From Klebsiella aerogenes KCTC 2190 (lineage in GTDB: Bacteria > Pseudomonadota > Gammaproteobacteria > Enterobacterales > Enterobacteriaceae), in NCBI RefSeq assembly GCF_000215745.1, contig NC_015663.1:2604001-2668000 (forward strand): a stretch of DNA of 64,000 nucleotides, in the 5' to 3' direction. The position numbers were made by a program, and so were the translations under genes. The notes under the pieces are model-generated. The model was not told where the DNA came from. It searched no databases and worked only from the letters and a program-made list of their open reading frames with translations. Of the stretch, positions 37,940-47,084 are shown in pieces. Numbering within the stretch: the stretch's first letter is position 1; each line of letters begins with the position of its first letter.

Positions 37940-39640
37940 CTAGAGATGCGCGCCGATGTAGCGCTGGTAGCGGTTGGCTTTCAGGTAGGTTAAATCCACC
38001 AGCACCAGCCCATCGACGCAGTGATTAAAGTCCGGGTCGCTGCCGAAATCGATAAACTGCACGCCGCCCGGCTCGCACACTTCCGAGTACTGTTTATACA
38101 GCGGCGGGATGCCGCAGCCGAGGTTGCCGAGCAGGGACTTCAGCCGCGTCAGGTCTTCGGTGTAATCCTCGCCGCCAAACTGCGCCAGCACCTCGGGTAG
38201 CGAAGCTGGGTAGGGGCGACGGGATTTGGCCAGCGGATGCGTCGCCGGAAACCATAAGCGGTAGAAGGCGACCAGCAAATCGCGGGCATCGGGCGGCAGT
38301 CCGCCTGAAATTGAGACCGGGCCAAAAAGATAGCGATAGTGCGGGTTTCGCGCCAGCCAGGCGCCGATGCCTGACCAGAGATAATCCAGCCCGCGGCGCC
38401 CCCAGTAGCGCGGCTGAATGAAGCTGCGCCCCAGTTCAATCCCGTGCTGCAGAATATCGTCCATCCGTGCGTCGTAGTGGAACAGGCTGTAGCTGTAGAT
38501 GCCCTCCAGTCCTCGTTTCTCCAGTTGCATGGCGGTAGGCATAAAACGATAGGCGCCGACGATCTCCAGATCCTCTTCATCCCATAAAATCAGGTGCAGA
38601 TAGTCATCATCGTAGCTATCGATATCGCGGCGTTTGCCGCTGCCTTCGCCGACCGCCCGGAAAGCGATCTCCCGCAGACGGCCCAGTTCGCGTAGCAGCG
38701 GCGCCTCTTCCTGGCCGTTGCGCTGCCACAGATAAATCAGCTTACCGTCCGCGGTTTTGCCCAGACATTCGGTTTTTGCCAGCTCGCGTTTGAGCAGCGC
38801 GCGGTCTTCCGGGCGGGCGATCGCGCTTTCGCTTTTAAACAGGCCGGGGTGTCCTTTACCGAGGAGCTCGACGTGGCGGTAGCAGCGGTCCGCCAGTTCG
38901 CGGACGGAAAGCGGCGGCTGATGCCACGATGACCACGCGATTTGCTGGCCAATGCGTAACGGCAAGCTGCTATCGCGGCGGCGAAACATCTGCTGCATTA
39001 ATAGCAGCAGCGGCAGATTATCGGAGAGCAGGGCGCTGGCGTAGAACAGCGGGCTGTTGTGGGCGCGGATCCAGGCCGGCAGCAGCGGCGCGCGGTATTT
39101 CGCCGCCAGCTTGATGAAGCCGGGATGCCATTTTTTATCACGGATGCCGCGGCGGGTCAGACGCGAGACTTCCCCCGCCGGGAAGAAGATCAGCACGCCG
39201 CCCTGCTGAAGCTGTTGGTCCATCTGCTGCAGCGCTGCTTTGGCGGTACGGCCGTTGATATTATCCACCGGAATAAACAGCGAGCTCAGCGGTTCAAGAT
39301 GGGTCAGCATGCGGTTAGTGACGACTTTGACATCGCGCCGTACGCGGGAGACTGCATAGAGCAGAGCGAGTCCATCGAGCGTGCCGGTCGGATGGTTGGC
39401 GATAATCACCAGCGGGCCATGTTCGGGGATTTGTTCAAGGTCATGCGCCGGGATAGCGCAGCGGATATTGAGATGTTCGAGGACCTGTTCGACCGTATCC
39501 AGTCCTTTCAGGTGACGATGGCGGGCGGCAAATTGCTGGAACTCTTCTTCATACAGAAGCTTTTTCAACACCTTTTTCTGCCAGGGGGCGGGCCTCGCCT
39601 GAGGCCACAGGTCATCGAGAACGTTGTCGAGACTAAACAT
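37940..39640 (-). CDS. OlsF-like bifunctional acyltransferase (ornithine lipid synthase candidate)
   Basis: 566 aa in two halves. Residues 70-260 form a lysophospholipid-acyltransferase domain with the motif ANHPTGTLDGLALL and FFPAGEVSRL. Residues 300-560 form a GNAT-type N-acyltransferase with IVGAYRFMPT, then IELGRSFIQPRYWGRRGLDY and LFGPVSISGG, matching OlsB-like proteins. This N-to-C order resembles OlsF of Serratia, which makes ornithine lipids by N- and O-acylation. The start has GAGGAGG. It lies between tauD and hemB, where E. coli has nothing. Lipid identity is unproven. Confidence 0.8.
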   Translation of the reverse strand: MFSLDNVLDDLWPQARPAPWQKKVLKKLLYEEEFQQFAARHRHLKGLDTVEQVLEHLNIRCAIPAHDLEQIPEHGPLVIIANHPTGTLDGLALLYAVSRVRRDVKVVTNRMLTHLEPLSSLFIPVDNINGRTAKAALQQMDQQLQQGGVLIFFPAGEVSRLTRRGIRDKKWHPGFIKLAAKYRAPLLPAWIRAHNSPLFYASALLSDNLPLLLLMQQMFRRRDSSLPLRIGQQIAWSSWHQPPLSVRELADRCYRHVELLGKGHPGLFKSESAIARPEDRALLKRELAKTECLGKTADGKLIYLWQRNGQEEAPLLRELGRLREIAFRAVGEGSGKRRDIDSYDDDYLHLILWDEEDLEIVGAYRFMPTAMQLEKRGLEGIYSYSLFHYDARMDDILQHGIELGRSFIQPRYWGRRGLDYLWSGIGAWLARNPHYRYLFGPVSISGGLPPDARDLLVAFYRLWFPATHPLAKSRRPYPASLPEVLAQFGGEDYTEDLTRLKSLLGNLGCGIPPLYKQYSEVCEPGGVQFIDFGSDPDFNHCVDGLVLVDLTYLKANRYQRYIGAHL

Positions 39641-39734
39641 AGTGACTCCTCCTCTGTCCTGCCCAGACAGTAGAAGGCGCAGATGTCGTTCAGATTACAA
39701 TTCGGTGAAGATTCGGTCTCAGCAGGCGAGGTTT

Positions 39735-40163
39735 CCCGGATAGCGGCTTACGCCTTATCCGGGCTACGATCTGGCATTTGGTTGGTAGCCCCGGTAAGCG
39801 TTAGCGCTACCGGGGAGGATCCCCGGATAGCGGCTTACGCCTTATCCGGGCTACGGTTTGGCATTCGTTTGGTAGCCCCGGTAAGCGTCAGCGCCACCGG
39901 GGAGGATCCCCGGATAGCGGCTTACGCCTTATCCGGGCTACGGTTTGGCATTTGGTTGGTAGCCCCGGTAAGCGTCAGCGCCACCGGGGAGGATCTCCGG
40001 ATAGCGGCTTACGCCTTATCCGGGCTACGGTTTGGCATTCGGTCGGGAGCCCCGGTAAGCGTCAGCGCCACCGGGGAGAGGCCCCGGATAGCGGCTTACG
40101 CCTTATCCGGGCTACGATTTGGCATTCGGTTGGTAGCCCCGGTAAGCGTCAGCGCCACCGGGG
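39735..40163. repeat. Five 87-bp tandem BIME units beside RAYT
   Basis: Each unit carries two inverted REPs: GTAGCCCCGGTAAGCG..ACCGGGG (at 39785, 39872, 39959, 40046, 40133) and CCCGGATAGCGG..CCTTATCCGGGCTAC (GGATAGCGG at 39738, then every 87 bp). Both types have the GTAG head at the outer 5' end of the hairpin. Units differ at only a few positions. The array ends six bases before the RAYT stop codon. Confidence 0.92.
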
Positions 40164-40168
40164 AGGGG

Positions 40169-40660
40169 CTATCGGCGTTCGCCGCAGCTAAGTTCAAAGC
40201 TTTCGCCAGCCCAGTTTGCAGGATATAGCCCGCGTTGGACATCTCGATGAAAGGTTGAAAATGGCCAATCAATAACCTGCGTAACCCAGCCATGCTTGAG
40301 TGGATTGATATGGATGTAGTCTACATGACGGCGATAATCTTCTTCATCACGTATAGCATGCTCCCAGAAGCGAGGCTGCCAGATATGTTGTCGTTTTAGT
40401 GTTCTGCTAAAGCAGCCTTTGATATCGCGCCAGCGTGAAGAAAAATCGTCATCATTATTGGGAAGTGTCCAGATACAGTGGAGATGTTCAGGCAATACCA
40501 CCCAGGCATTAATGATAAAAGGGCGACGTTGTTTTACAACGGAGATGGAGTAGCGAAATAATTCAATTCTTTCCGTCAGAAGCATGCTTCTACGGTCCTT
40601 CAAATTAACGGTAAAGAACCAGGTTCCCCCCTTGATGTAATAGCGTCGATAAGCAACCAC
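40169..40660 (-). CDS. REP-associated tyrosine transposase (RAYT)
   Basis: 163 aa from GTG 40660 with AGGAGA upstream. It belongs to the IS200/IS605-like Y1 transposase family: the HUH motif is LPEHLHCIWTLP (His59, His61) and the catalytic tyrosine is probably Tyr115 in VDYIHINPLKHGW, whose IHxNPxKHG context is typical of RAYTs. RAYTs nick single-stranded REP hairpins, recognising the GTAG head, and are thought to spread REPs. Here REPs flank the gene on both sides and the reading frame is intact, so it may be active or recently active. It is a single-copy host-domesticated type, not a classical IS. Confidence 0.92.
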   Translation of the reverse strand: MVAYRRYYIKGGTWFFTVNLKDRRSMLLTERIELFRYSISVVKQRRPFIINAWVVLPEHLHCIWTLPNNDDDFSSRWRDIKGCFSRTLKRQHIWQPRFWEHAIRDEEDYRRHVDYIHINPLKHGWVTQVIDWPFSTFHRDVQRGLYPANWAGESFELSCGERR

Positions 40661-40771
40661 AGCTTCTCCTGGTAGCCAGCGTTTATAATGTGATTTAAGA
40701 CGTTAAAGGAGAAGAGAAGGTTCGCCAAGGAGCCGTCACGGAAGATGGAAAGCAGCACGCAAAATCTGATT

Positions 40772-40838
40772 CCCGGATAGCGGCTCACGCCTCATCCGGG
40801 CTACAAGGTAGCCCCGGTAAGCGTCAGCGCTACCGGGG
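40772..40838. repeat. BIME upstream of RAYT
   Basis: One pair of inverted REPs: CCCGGATAGCGGCTCACG..CCGGGCTAC, then GTAGCCCCGGTAAGCG..TACCGGGG, with only three bases between the facing heads. It has the same two REP types as the downstream array, in a tighter arrangement, so the RAYT gene is bracketed by its substrate. It ends 12 bp before the hemB stop. Confidence 0.88.
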
Positions 40839-40849
40839 AGAGGGAAGGT

Positions 40850-41824
40850 TTAACGCAGGATTTTTTTCTCGGCCAGATCGAGGGCGAAATAGCTGAAGAT
40901 CAGGTCCGCGCCCGCGCGTTTAATTGCGCCAAGGCTTTCCAGCACCACTTTCTCTTCGTCGATTGCGCCAGCCTGCGCGGCAAATTTGATCATCGCGTAC
41001 TCGCCGCTGACCTGATAAGCGCCGAGCGGCAGGTCGGTGCGCTCGCGGATATCACGCAGGATATCCAGATAGGCACCGGCCGGTTTCACCATCAGGCAGT
41101 CCGCGCCCTGGGCTTCATCGAGCAGCGACTCGCGAATTGCTTCGCGACGGTTCATCGGGCTCATCTGGTAGGTCTTACGATCGCCTTTCAGCGCGGTACC
41201 GGCGGCTTCACGGAACGGGCCGTAGAACGATGACGCGAATTTGGTCGAGTAAGACATAATCGCGGTATTAGTAAAGCCCGCGGCATCCAGCGAACGGCGG
41301 ATCGCTTGCACCTGACCGTCCATCGCGGCGGAGGGCGCGATGAAATCAGCGCCGGCGGCCGCGGCGACCACCGCCTGCTTACCGAGATTTTCCAGAGTCG
41401 CATCGTTATCGACGCCGTGCTCGCACAGCACGCCGCAGTGGCCGTGCGAGGTGTATTCGCAGAAGCAGGTATCGGACATGACGATCATTTCCGGCACCGC
41501 CTGTTTGGCGATACGGGTCATCCGCGCCACCAGACCGTTTTCGTTCCAGGTATCGCTACCGGTCGCGTCGGTATGATGGGAGATGCCAAAAGTCATCACT
41601 GAACGAATACCGGCGTTGGCGATGCGCTCAATTTCGCGCGCCAGATGTTTTTCCGGAATACGCATGACGCCAGGCATCGCTTCGATGGCTTTGTAATCGT
41701 CAATTTCTTCTTCAACAAAGATCGGCAACACCAGGTCGTTCAAACTCAGTGTTGTCTCTTCAAACATGGCGCGCAGCGAGGCGGATTGACGCAGGCGGCG
41801 TGGGCGAGTGATTAAATCTGTCAT
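40850..41824 (-). CDS. hemB: Delta-aminolevulinic acid dehydratase (porphobilinogen synthase)
   Basis: HemB, 324 aa, as in E. coli. It condenses two 5-aminolevulinate molecules to porphobilinogen in heme synthesis. The zinc cysteines lie in [20 protein letters not shown] near residues 120-130. The Schiff-base lysines are in [13 protein letters not shown] and [17 protein letters not shown]-barrel octameric cytoplasmic enzyme. No unusual features; the gene is separated from tauD by the acyltransferase and RAYT genes. Confidence 0.98.
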   Translation of the reverse strand: MTDLITRPRRLRQSASLRAMFEETTLSLNDLVLPIFVEEEIDDYKAIEAMPGVMRIPEKHLAREIERIANAGIRSVMTFGISHHTDATGSDTWNENGLVARMTRIAKQAVPEMIVMSDTCFCEYTSHGHCGVLCEHGVDNDATLENLGKQAVVAAAAGADFIAPSAAMDGQVQAIRRSLDAAGFTNTAIMSYSTKFASSFYGPFREAAGTALKGDRKTYQMSPMNRREAIRESLLDEAQGADCLMVKPAGAYLDILRDIRERTDLPLGAYQVSGEYAMIKFAAQAGAIDEEKVVLESLGAIKRAGADLIFSYFALDLAEKKILR

Positions 41825-41931
41825 GGTTTGCCTGATTTTGTGAAATGAAAGAAGGTAGTGTACCGCAAACGACAGCGGGATGTTTCGCCAAAACGATCCT
41901 TAACAATCAGTGGCAAAACATCCCGCAACAA

Positions 41932-43101
41932 TTACTGGCTGGCGGTTTCCATATTCGGCTGCACGCCGCTTAAGGCGCTGACGAGGTCGTTGACGCCGTC
42001 GCTCATGGCGCTGAAACGGGTCAACGCGGAACGGGTCACCACCACGAAGACCCCGACGTTAGCCTGCGGGTTCATCGCCATATAGGTAATAAATCCGCCG
42101 CCGCCGCCGGTTTTCTGAATAATGCCCGGATGGCCGTTTTTCGGCTTCATGTACACCCAGCCAAGACCCAGCGCATCGGCTTTACCCGGAACATCCATGC
42201 CGATCACTCGGGTGAGCTGGGTACGTTGATAAATCAGCGTCTGCATGCGATCGGCCTGCTGGCCGCGAGTATAGAAATCCGAAGAGAGGAACTGCTGCAT
42301 CCAGCGCATCATATCGCCCGGGGTCGAATACACGCCGCCGCTGCCGATGGCCGCGAGGGTGTTATTACACGGGCTGGCGCCTTTCTCCGCCACCATCAAG
42401 CGTTGACACTGATCCGGCGATGGGGTGAAGGTGGTGTCCTTCATGCCGAGCGGGCGGGTGATTTGTTCTTCAAACAGCTGCGGGTAGGGCTTACCGGCGG
42501 CGGTCGATAGCGCATCGGCCAGCAGGTCGAAGGCCAGGTTGGAATAGGCCGCCTGCGAACCCGGCGTGGTTTTAAGCGTAGCCGTCGACAGCCAGTTCCA
42601 GCGCTGCTGGCGGGTCGGCCAGACGAATACCGGGCGATGCGCCGCGCCGCCGGGCTGCTCGCGCGGCAGGGCGCTGGTGTGGGTTGCGAGATTGACCAGC
42701 GTAATCGGTACGCCCTGGTAGGTTGGCACCCGCGCGCCAGGCGGCGCGTATTTACTCAGCGGATCGTCAAGCTTAACCAGTCCCTGATCGAGCAGTTTCA
42801 CCAGCATTTCACTGGTCATCAGCTTACTCAGAGAGGCGATGCGGATAACGGAATCCAATTGTGGATGCTGATTATTACCCGGACGGGTTTCGCCGAAGCT
42901 GCGGAATACGCGCTGGTTGCCGTCGATAACCACCATCGCCATGCCGGTGGCGCCGCTGCCGTAATAAATATGTTCGGCGAAGCGGTCGACCACATCAGAA
43001 GTAAATACCGGATCAACGCTCGGCTGAACCGCCTGGGCTGAGGTCCACGACGCCGCGCACAGCGCAGCAAAAATGAGCAAACTACGTTTCAACGGAGGCA
43101 T
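41932..43101 (-). CDS. ampH: Penicillin-binding protein AmpH (DD-carboxypeptidase/endopeptidase)
   Basis: AmpH, 389 aa, related in fold to class C beta-lactamases. Signal peptide to about residue 24 (SWTSAQA). Active site SLSK (IRIASLSKLMTSEM) near residue 92, Tyr of AAYSNLAF, and KTGGGGGF replacing KTG near 345. It trims peptidoglycan peptides and supports recycling. Compared with E. coli, translation may begin at the TTG at 43092 (LKRSLL) rather than ATG 43101. Divergent from the hydrolase and sbmA genes. A link to AmpR/AmpC signalling is indirect. Confidence 0.95.
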   Translation of the reverse strand: MPPLKRSLLIFAALCAASWTSAQAVQPSVDPVFTSDVVDRFAEHIYYGSGATGMAMVVIDGNQRVFRSFGETRPGNNQHPQLDSVIRIASLSKLMTSEMLVKLLDQGLVKLDDPLSKYAPPGARVPTYQGVPITLVNLATHTSALPREQPGGAAHRPVFVWPTRQQRWNWLSTATLKTTPGSQAAYSNLAFDLLADALSTAAGKPYPQLFEEQITRPLGMKDTTFTPSPDQCQRLMVAEKGASPCNNTLAAIGSGGVYSTPGDMMRWMQQFLSSDFYTRGQQADRMQTLIYQRTQLTRVIGMDVPGKADALGLGWVYMKPKNGHPGIIQKTGGGGGFITYMAMNPQANVGVFVVVTRSALTRFSAMSDGVNDLVSALSGVQPNMETASQ

Positions 43102-43291
43102 CCATCGTTTATTAGGGGAATATACACTGTATTTATACTACGAAGTCGCAGCGAACAAAGTGGGAATAACGACAATATTCACAGAAAAGCGTAACGGTGC
43201 GTAAAAATGACTTTTTTCCGCTTTCAGATATCTGCTTTTCCGCCTGACGCGTATGATTAAGCTCTTATTCATCTTATAAAAGAGAGTGGTG

Positions 43292-43825
43292 ATGGCATCT
43301 CAACGGGTTCTGATGGTAGTGGATATGCAAAACGGCGTATTCGAGACGCCGCGTGTCGATCGCGAACGCTGCGTGGCGCAAATCAATCGCCTGATTCACG
43401 CCGCCGATAGCGTTATTTTCATTCAGCACGCTGAAGCGGGTGGGCTGGAAGAGGGAAGCGAGGGGTTTGCGCTGCTGCCTGAACTGGCGCAACCCGCCGG
43501 GGCGCGCTACGTCACCAAAACGGCCTGCGATGCGTTTTATAAAACCGAACTTGAACAGGTGCTGCGCGAGATCGGAACTCACGCTTTTGTTATCTGCGGC
43601 TGCGCGACCGATTATTGCGTCGATACCACCATCAAAAACGGCGCCAGCCGCGGCTACGCCATCACCATCGCCGAAGATGCCCATACCACCGCCAACCGCG
43701 CCGCCGCCGAGGCCAAAACGCTGATCGCTCACTATAACGAGGTGTGGCGGACTTTCACCCTTCCCGATAATCCTTTACGCGTGAAACCCGTAGAAACAAT
43801 TCTTGCCGAATGGCAGACGAACTAA
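43292..43825 (+). CDS. Isochorismatase-family cysteine hydrolase
   Basis: 177 aa from ATG 43292 (AGAGAG upstream; an in-frame GTG at 43286 is unlikely). The catalytic triad of the family is visible: Asp in VVDMQNGVF near residue 11, Lys in YVTKTACDAF near 76, and Cys in CATDYCVDTTIKNG near 112. Members hydrolyse amides, imides or vinyl ethers; the substrate is unknown. It lies between ampH and sbmA, which are adjacent in E. coli, so it is an insertion specific to this lineage. Confidence 0.88.
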   Translation: MASQRVLMVVDMQNGVFETPRVDRERCVAQINRLIHAADSVIFIQHAEAGGLEEGSEGFALLPELAQPAGARYVTKTACDAFYKTELEQVLREIGTHAFVICGCATDYCVDTTIKNGASRGYAITIAEDAHTTANRAAAEAKTLIAHYNEVWRTFTLPDNPLRVKPVETILAEWQTN

Positions 43826-43941
43826 GTCGCTGATATCCGGTCTCATCATGGGTCCGCTTTACTTCGCCGCCGCGCGTTGCGGCGGGCGTACGTGTGGTAC
43901 ACAGCAAAAACAGAACGATAAGAAGTTAGCAGGAGAGTACG

Positions 43942-45162
43942 ATGTTTAAAGCTTTTTTCCCCAAACCGGGGCCGTTTTTTATTTCTGCCTTTATCTGGTC
44001 GCTGCTGGCGGTGATCTTTTGGCAGGCGGGCGGCGGCGACTGGCTGCTGCGGATAACCGGCGCATCGCAAGATGTCGCCATCAGCGCGGCGCGGTTCTGG
44101 TCGCTCAACTATTTGGTATTTTACGCGTATTATCTGTTCTGTGTCGGCGCCTTTGCGCTGTTCTGGTTTATCTATAGCCCGCATCGTTGGCAATACTGGT
44201 CGATTCTCGGCACCTCGTTGATTATTTTTGTCACCTGGTTTTTGGTGGAAGTTGGGGTGGCGATCAACGCCTGGTATGCGCCGTTCTATGATTTGATTCA
44301 GAGCGCGCTGGCCACGCCGCACAAGGTCAGCATCAGTCAGTTCTACCACGAGATTGGCATTTTTCTCGGCATCGCGCTGATTGCGGTGGTGATTGGCGTG
44401 CTGAATAACTTCTTCGTCAGCCACTATGTGTTCCGCTGGCGTACCGCGATGAACGAACACTATATGGAACACTGGCAGCATCTGCGCCATATTGAAGGTG
44501 CAGCTCAGCGTGTGCAGGAAGACACCATGCGCTTCGCGGCGACGCTTGAAGACATGGGCGTAAGCTTTATTAATGCGGTCATGACGCTGATTGCCTTCCT
44601 GCCGGTGCTGGTTTCGCTGTCGGCGCATGTGCCGGACCTGCCGATCGTTGGTCATTTACCGTATGGACTGGTGATCGCCGCTATTGTGTGGTCGCTGATG
44701 GGAACCGGGCTGCTGGCGGTGGTCGGGATCAAGCTGCCGGGCCTGCAATTTAAAAACCAGCGCGTAGAAGCCGCCTATCGTAAAGAGCTGGTGTATGGTG
44801 AGGATGACGCCAACCGCGCCACGCCGCCGACCGTGCGAGAACTGTTCAACGCGGTGCGCCACAACTACTTCCGTCTCTATTTCCACTATATGTATTTCAA
44901 TATCGCCCGTATTCTTTACCTGCAGGTGGATAACGTTTTCGGCTTGTTCCTGCTGTTTCCGTCGATTGTCGCCGGTACGATTACGCTCGGCCTGATGACC
45001 CAGATCACCAACGTGTTCGGCCAGGTACGCGGCTCGTTCCAGTATCTGATAAGTTCGTGGACCACGCTGGTGGAACTGATGTCCATCTATAAACGTTTGC
45101 GCAGCTTTGAGCGCGAACTGGATAACAAAGGGCTGCAGGAAGTCTCTTCAACCGTTAATTAA
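43942..45162 (+). CDS. sbmA: Peptide antibiotic transporter SbmA
   Basis: SbmA (BacA-type), 406 aa inner membrane protein with eight or so segments. It imports microcins B17 and J25, proline-rich peptides such as Bac7, and bleomycin, driven by the proton gradient. The SbmA_BacA signature [20 protein letters not shown].. [15 protein letters not shown] is visible near residues 170-195. AGGAGAG precedes the ATG. yaiW follows after 18 bp and is co-transcribed with it in E. coli. Confidence 0.96.
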   Translation: MFKAFFPKPGPFFISAFIWSLLAVIFWQAGGGDWLLRITGASQDVAISAARFWSLNYLVFYAYYLFCVGAFALFWFIYSPHRWQYWSILGTSLIIFVTWFLVEVGVAINAWYAPFYDLIQSALATPHKVSISQFYHEIGIFLGIALIAVVIGVLNNFFVSHYVFRWRTAMNEHYMEHWQHLRHIEGAAQRVQEDTMRFAATLEDMGVSFINAVMTLIAFLPVLVSLSAHVPDLPIVGHLPYGLVIAAIVWSLMGTGLLAVVGIKLPGLQFKNQRVEAAYRKELVYGEDDANRATPPTVRELFNAVRHNYFRLYFHYMYFNIARILYLQVDNVFGLFLLFPSIVAGTITLGLMTQITNVFGQVRGSFQYLISSWTTLVELMSIYKRLRSFERELDNKGLQEVSSTVN

Positions 45163-45180
45163 TAAATGCAAGGAAGGTTT

Positions 45181-46284
45181 ATGGCGCAGGTTTCTCGCGG
45201 TGTTTCACTCTCTTTTACGCTGCTGGCCGGGTTGGTGCTGAGCGCCTGTACCAGCCAGCAGGCGCCTAAGTTGAAAGAAGGCGAGAAGCCGGTGGATGTT
45301 GCCGCCGTGGTGCGGCAAAAAATGCCCGCCAGCGTCAAAGACCGCGAGGCCTGGGCGCAGGCGATTGCCAAAACCTTTGACAGCCAGAAGCTGGCGCCGA
45401 CGGAAGAAAACGTCTGTTCGGTGCTGGCGGTCGCGCAGCAGGAATCAAACTATCAGGCCGATCCGGCGGTGCCGGGCCTGAATAAAATCGCCTGGCAGGA
45501 AATTGACCGCCGGGCGGAAAAAATGCATATCCCGGTATTTCTGGTGCATACCGCGCTGAAAATCACCTCACCAAACGGTAAAAGTTACAGCGATCGCCTG
45601 GATAACGTCAAAACGGAAAAACAGCTGAGCGCGATTTTTGATGACTTCATTGGCATGGTGCCGATGGGCCAGAAGCTGTTCGGCTCTCTCAACCCGGTGC
45701 ATACCGGCGGGCCAATGCAGGTAAGCATCGCCTTTGCCCAGCAGCACACCGATGGTTATCCGTGGAAAATGGACGGCACCGTGCGCCAGGAGGTTTTCAG
45801 TCTACGTGGCGGGTTGTGGTTCGGCACCTATCATCTGCTCAACTACCCGGCTAACTACAGCGTGCCGCTGTACCGCTTTGCTGATTTCAATGCCGGTTGG
45901 TATGCCAGCCGTAATGCCGCCTTCCAGAATGCGGTGGTTAAAGCCACCGGCGTTAAGCTGGCGCTGGATGGCGATCTTATTCGCTATGACAGCGATGAGC
46001 CCGGAACGACTGAGATGGCGGTGCGCCGTTTAGCCGGGCAGTTGGGGATGAGCGATGGCGATATCCATCGTCAACTGAAGAAGGGGGATAGCCTGGCGTT
46101 TGAAGAGAGCGATTTGTATAAGAAAATATTCAAAATCGCCGAGAAAAAGGCCGGGAAAACACTTCCGCGCGAGATGTTGCCAGGGATCCAACTGGAAAGC
46201 CCGAAAATCACCCGCAATCTCACCACCGCGTGGTTTGCTAAGCGGGTCGACGATCGCCGCGCCAGCTGTATGGCGCGTCGTTAA
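45181..46284 (+). CDS. yaiW: Outer membrane lipoprotein YaiW
   Basis: YaiW, 367 aa from ATG 45181 (AAGGAAGG upstream); the longer frame from 45166 has no advantage. Lipoprotein signal [13 protein letters not shown]. It belongs to the DUF1615 family and in E. coli is surface-exposed and contributes with SbmA to sensitivity to proline-rich peptides. It is the second gene of the sbmA operon; its stop overlaps the convergent yaiY stop by four bases. Confidence 0.94.
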   Translation: MAQVSRGVSLSFTLLAGLVLSACTSQQAPKLKEGEKPVDVAAVVRQKMPASVKDREAWAQAIAKTFDSQKLAPTEENVCSVLAVAQQESNYQADPAVPGLNKIAWQEIDRRAEKMHIPVFLVHTALKITSPNGKSYSDRLDNVKTEKQLSAIFDDFIGMVPMGQKLFGSLNPVHTGGPMQVSIAFAQQHTDGYPWKMDGTVRQEVFSLRGGLWFGTYHLLNYPANYSVPLYRFADFNAGWYASRNAAFQNAVVKATGVKLALDGDLIRYDSDEPGTTEMAVRRLAGQLGMSDGDIHRQLKKGDSLAFEESDLYKKIFKIAEKKAGKTLPREMLPGIQLESPKITRNLTTAWFAKRVDDRRASCMARR

Positions 46285-46586
46285 CGGTTATGGTACCAGC
46301 GCAGGATAAGCCCCAGCGCGCCGACCAGCAGGCTACCAAACAGGAACGGAATTAAACCGAACAGGGTACCGACGCCGAGCCCAATTTCAATACGCGGGCG
46401 ATTGGTATCCTGAATCTGAATGAGATGTTCGAATACGCCAGGCGCGTGTACCAGCATGCTCAACATTTGCGCGCCGGCCCAGATGCACAGCAGAACAAAA
46501 AGCGCGTAGGCAATGTTACCGCTGGTGATCGATACCTTCTTTTTGTTGCTCCCCATCAGCGTCTTTGAAAACGTAAATTCAGCCAT
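46281..46586 (-). CDS. yaiY: Conserved membrane protein YaiY (DUF2755)
   Basis: 101 aa with two transmembrane segments ([18 protein letters not shown] and [20 protein letters not shown]) separated by a short loop [20 protein letters not shown]. It matches E. coli YaiY in length and spacing. Function unknown; in E. coli it is described as CRP-regulated. It lies between yaiW and yaiZ as in E. coli. Confidence 0.9.
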   Translation of the reverse strand: MAEFTFSKTLMGSNKKKVSITSGNIAYALFVLLCIWAGAQMLSMLVHAPGVFEHLIQIQDTNRPRIEIGLGVGTLFGLIPFLFGSLLVGALGLILRWYHNR

Positions 46587-46828
46587 ATAAACCTCCGCAA
46601 CACCTGTTCCGCTGGTTTTCCCCCAGCTCTATAGACAGGAATTCTGGCAGCGGCGGGCGTTTCCCTGTATCAGATTGCTGGTAATTTCTGCCAGGAATAA
46701 TCCTGTTTTGACAAAACTGTCGGCGGGCCCGCATTGCACAAAAGGGAGAGCGGCTTCGCATTGTGCGAACAATCTTGTTGGCGCGGCGGGCGGCTATGCG
46801 ATGATGTTTTTTTTCTGCAGGAGTCGTT

Positions 46829-47032
46829 ATGAAGCTGACCGACAAAATCCGCCGTGACTGGCACTACTACGCGTTCGCGCTGGGGTTAATTTTTATTTTG
46901 AATGGCGTGGTGGGGCTGCTGGGGTTTGACGCGCAGGGGTGGCAATCATATGCCGTCGGTCTGGCGACGTGGGTTGTGAGCTTCTGGCTGGCGGGATTTG
47001 TTATTCGCCGCCGTCCGGCAGAAGAGGCGTAA
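46829..47032 (+). CDS. yaiZ: Conserved membrane protein YaiZ (DUF2754)
   Basis: 67 aa with two membrane segments (YYAFALGLIFILNGVVGLLG and YAVGLATWVVSFWLAGFVI). It matches E. coli YaiZ over its whole length (IRRDWHYYAFALGLIFILNG). CAGGAG precedes the ATG. Function unknown. A REP follows before ddlA. Confidence 0.9.
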   Translation: MKLTDKIRRDWHYYAFALGLIFILNGVVGLLGFDAQGWQSYAVGLATWVVSFWLAGFVIRRRPAEEA

Positions 47033-47042
47033 TAACGACGTG

Positions 47043-47077
47043 GTAGCCCGGGTAAGGCGGTACGCCGCTACCCGGGA
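47043..47077. repeat. Single REP between yaiZ and ddlA
   Basis: GTAGCCCGGGTAAGGCG followed by GTACGCCGCTACCCGGGA folds into a REP hairpin with the GTAG head. It sits between the convergent ends of yaiZ and ddlA. Confidence 0.75.
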
Positions 47078-47084
47078 AAGAGGC

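Noticed and set aside
39735..40163. CRISPR array
   Set aside because: The entire 87-bp unit repeats, with no unique spacers, and each unit consists of two inverted REP hairpins. No cas genes nearby.
39683..40228. A 181-residue plus-strand reading frame with 29-residue repeats (..RIAAYALSGLRFGI..)
   Set aside because: It is only the translation of the 87-bp REP array, whose period is a multiple of three. No ribosome site, and the REP hairpins explain the sequence.
43846..44655. A 269-residue minus-strand frame opposite sbmA
   Set aside because: Antisense to a gene identified with high confidence, and it lacks any recognisable domain.
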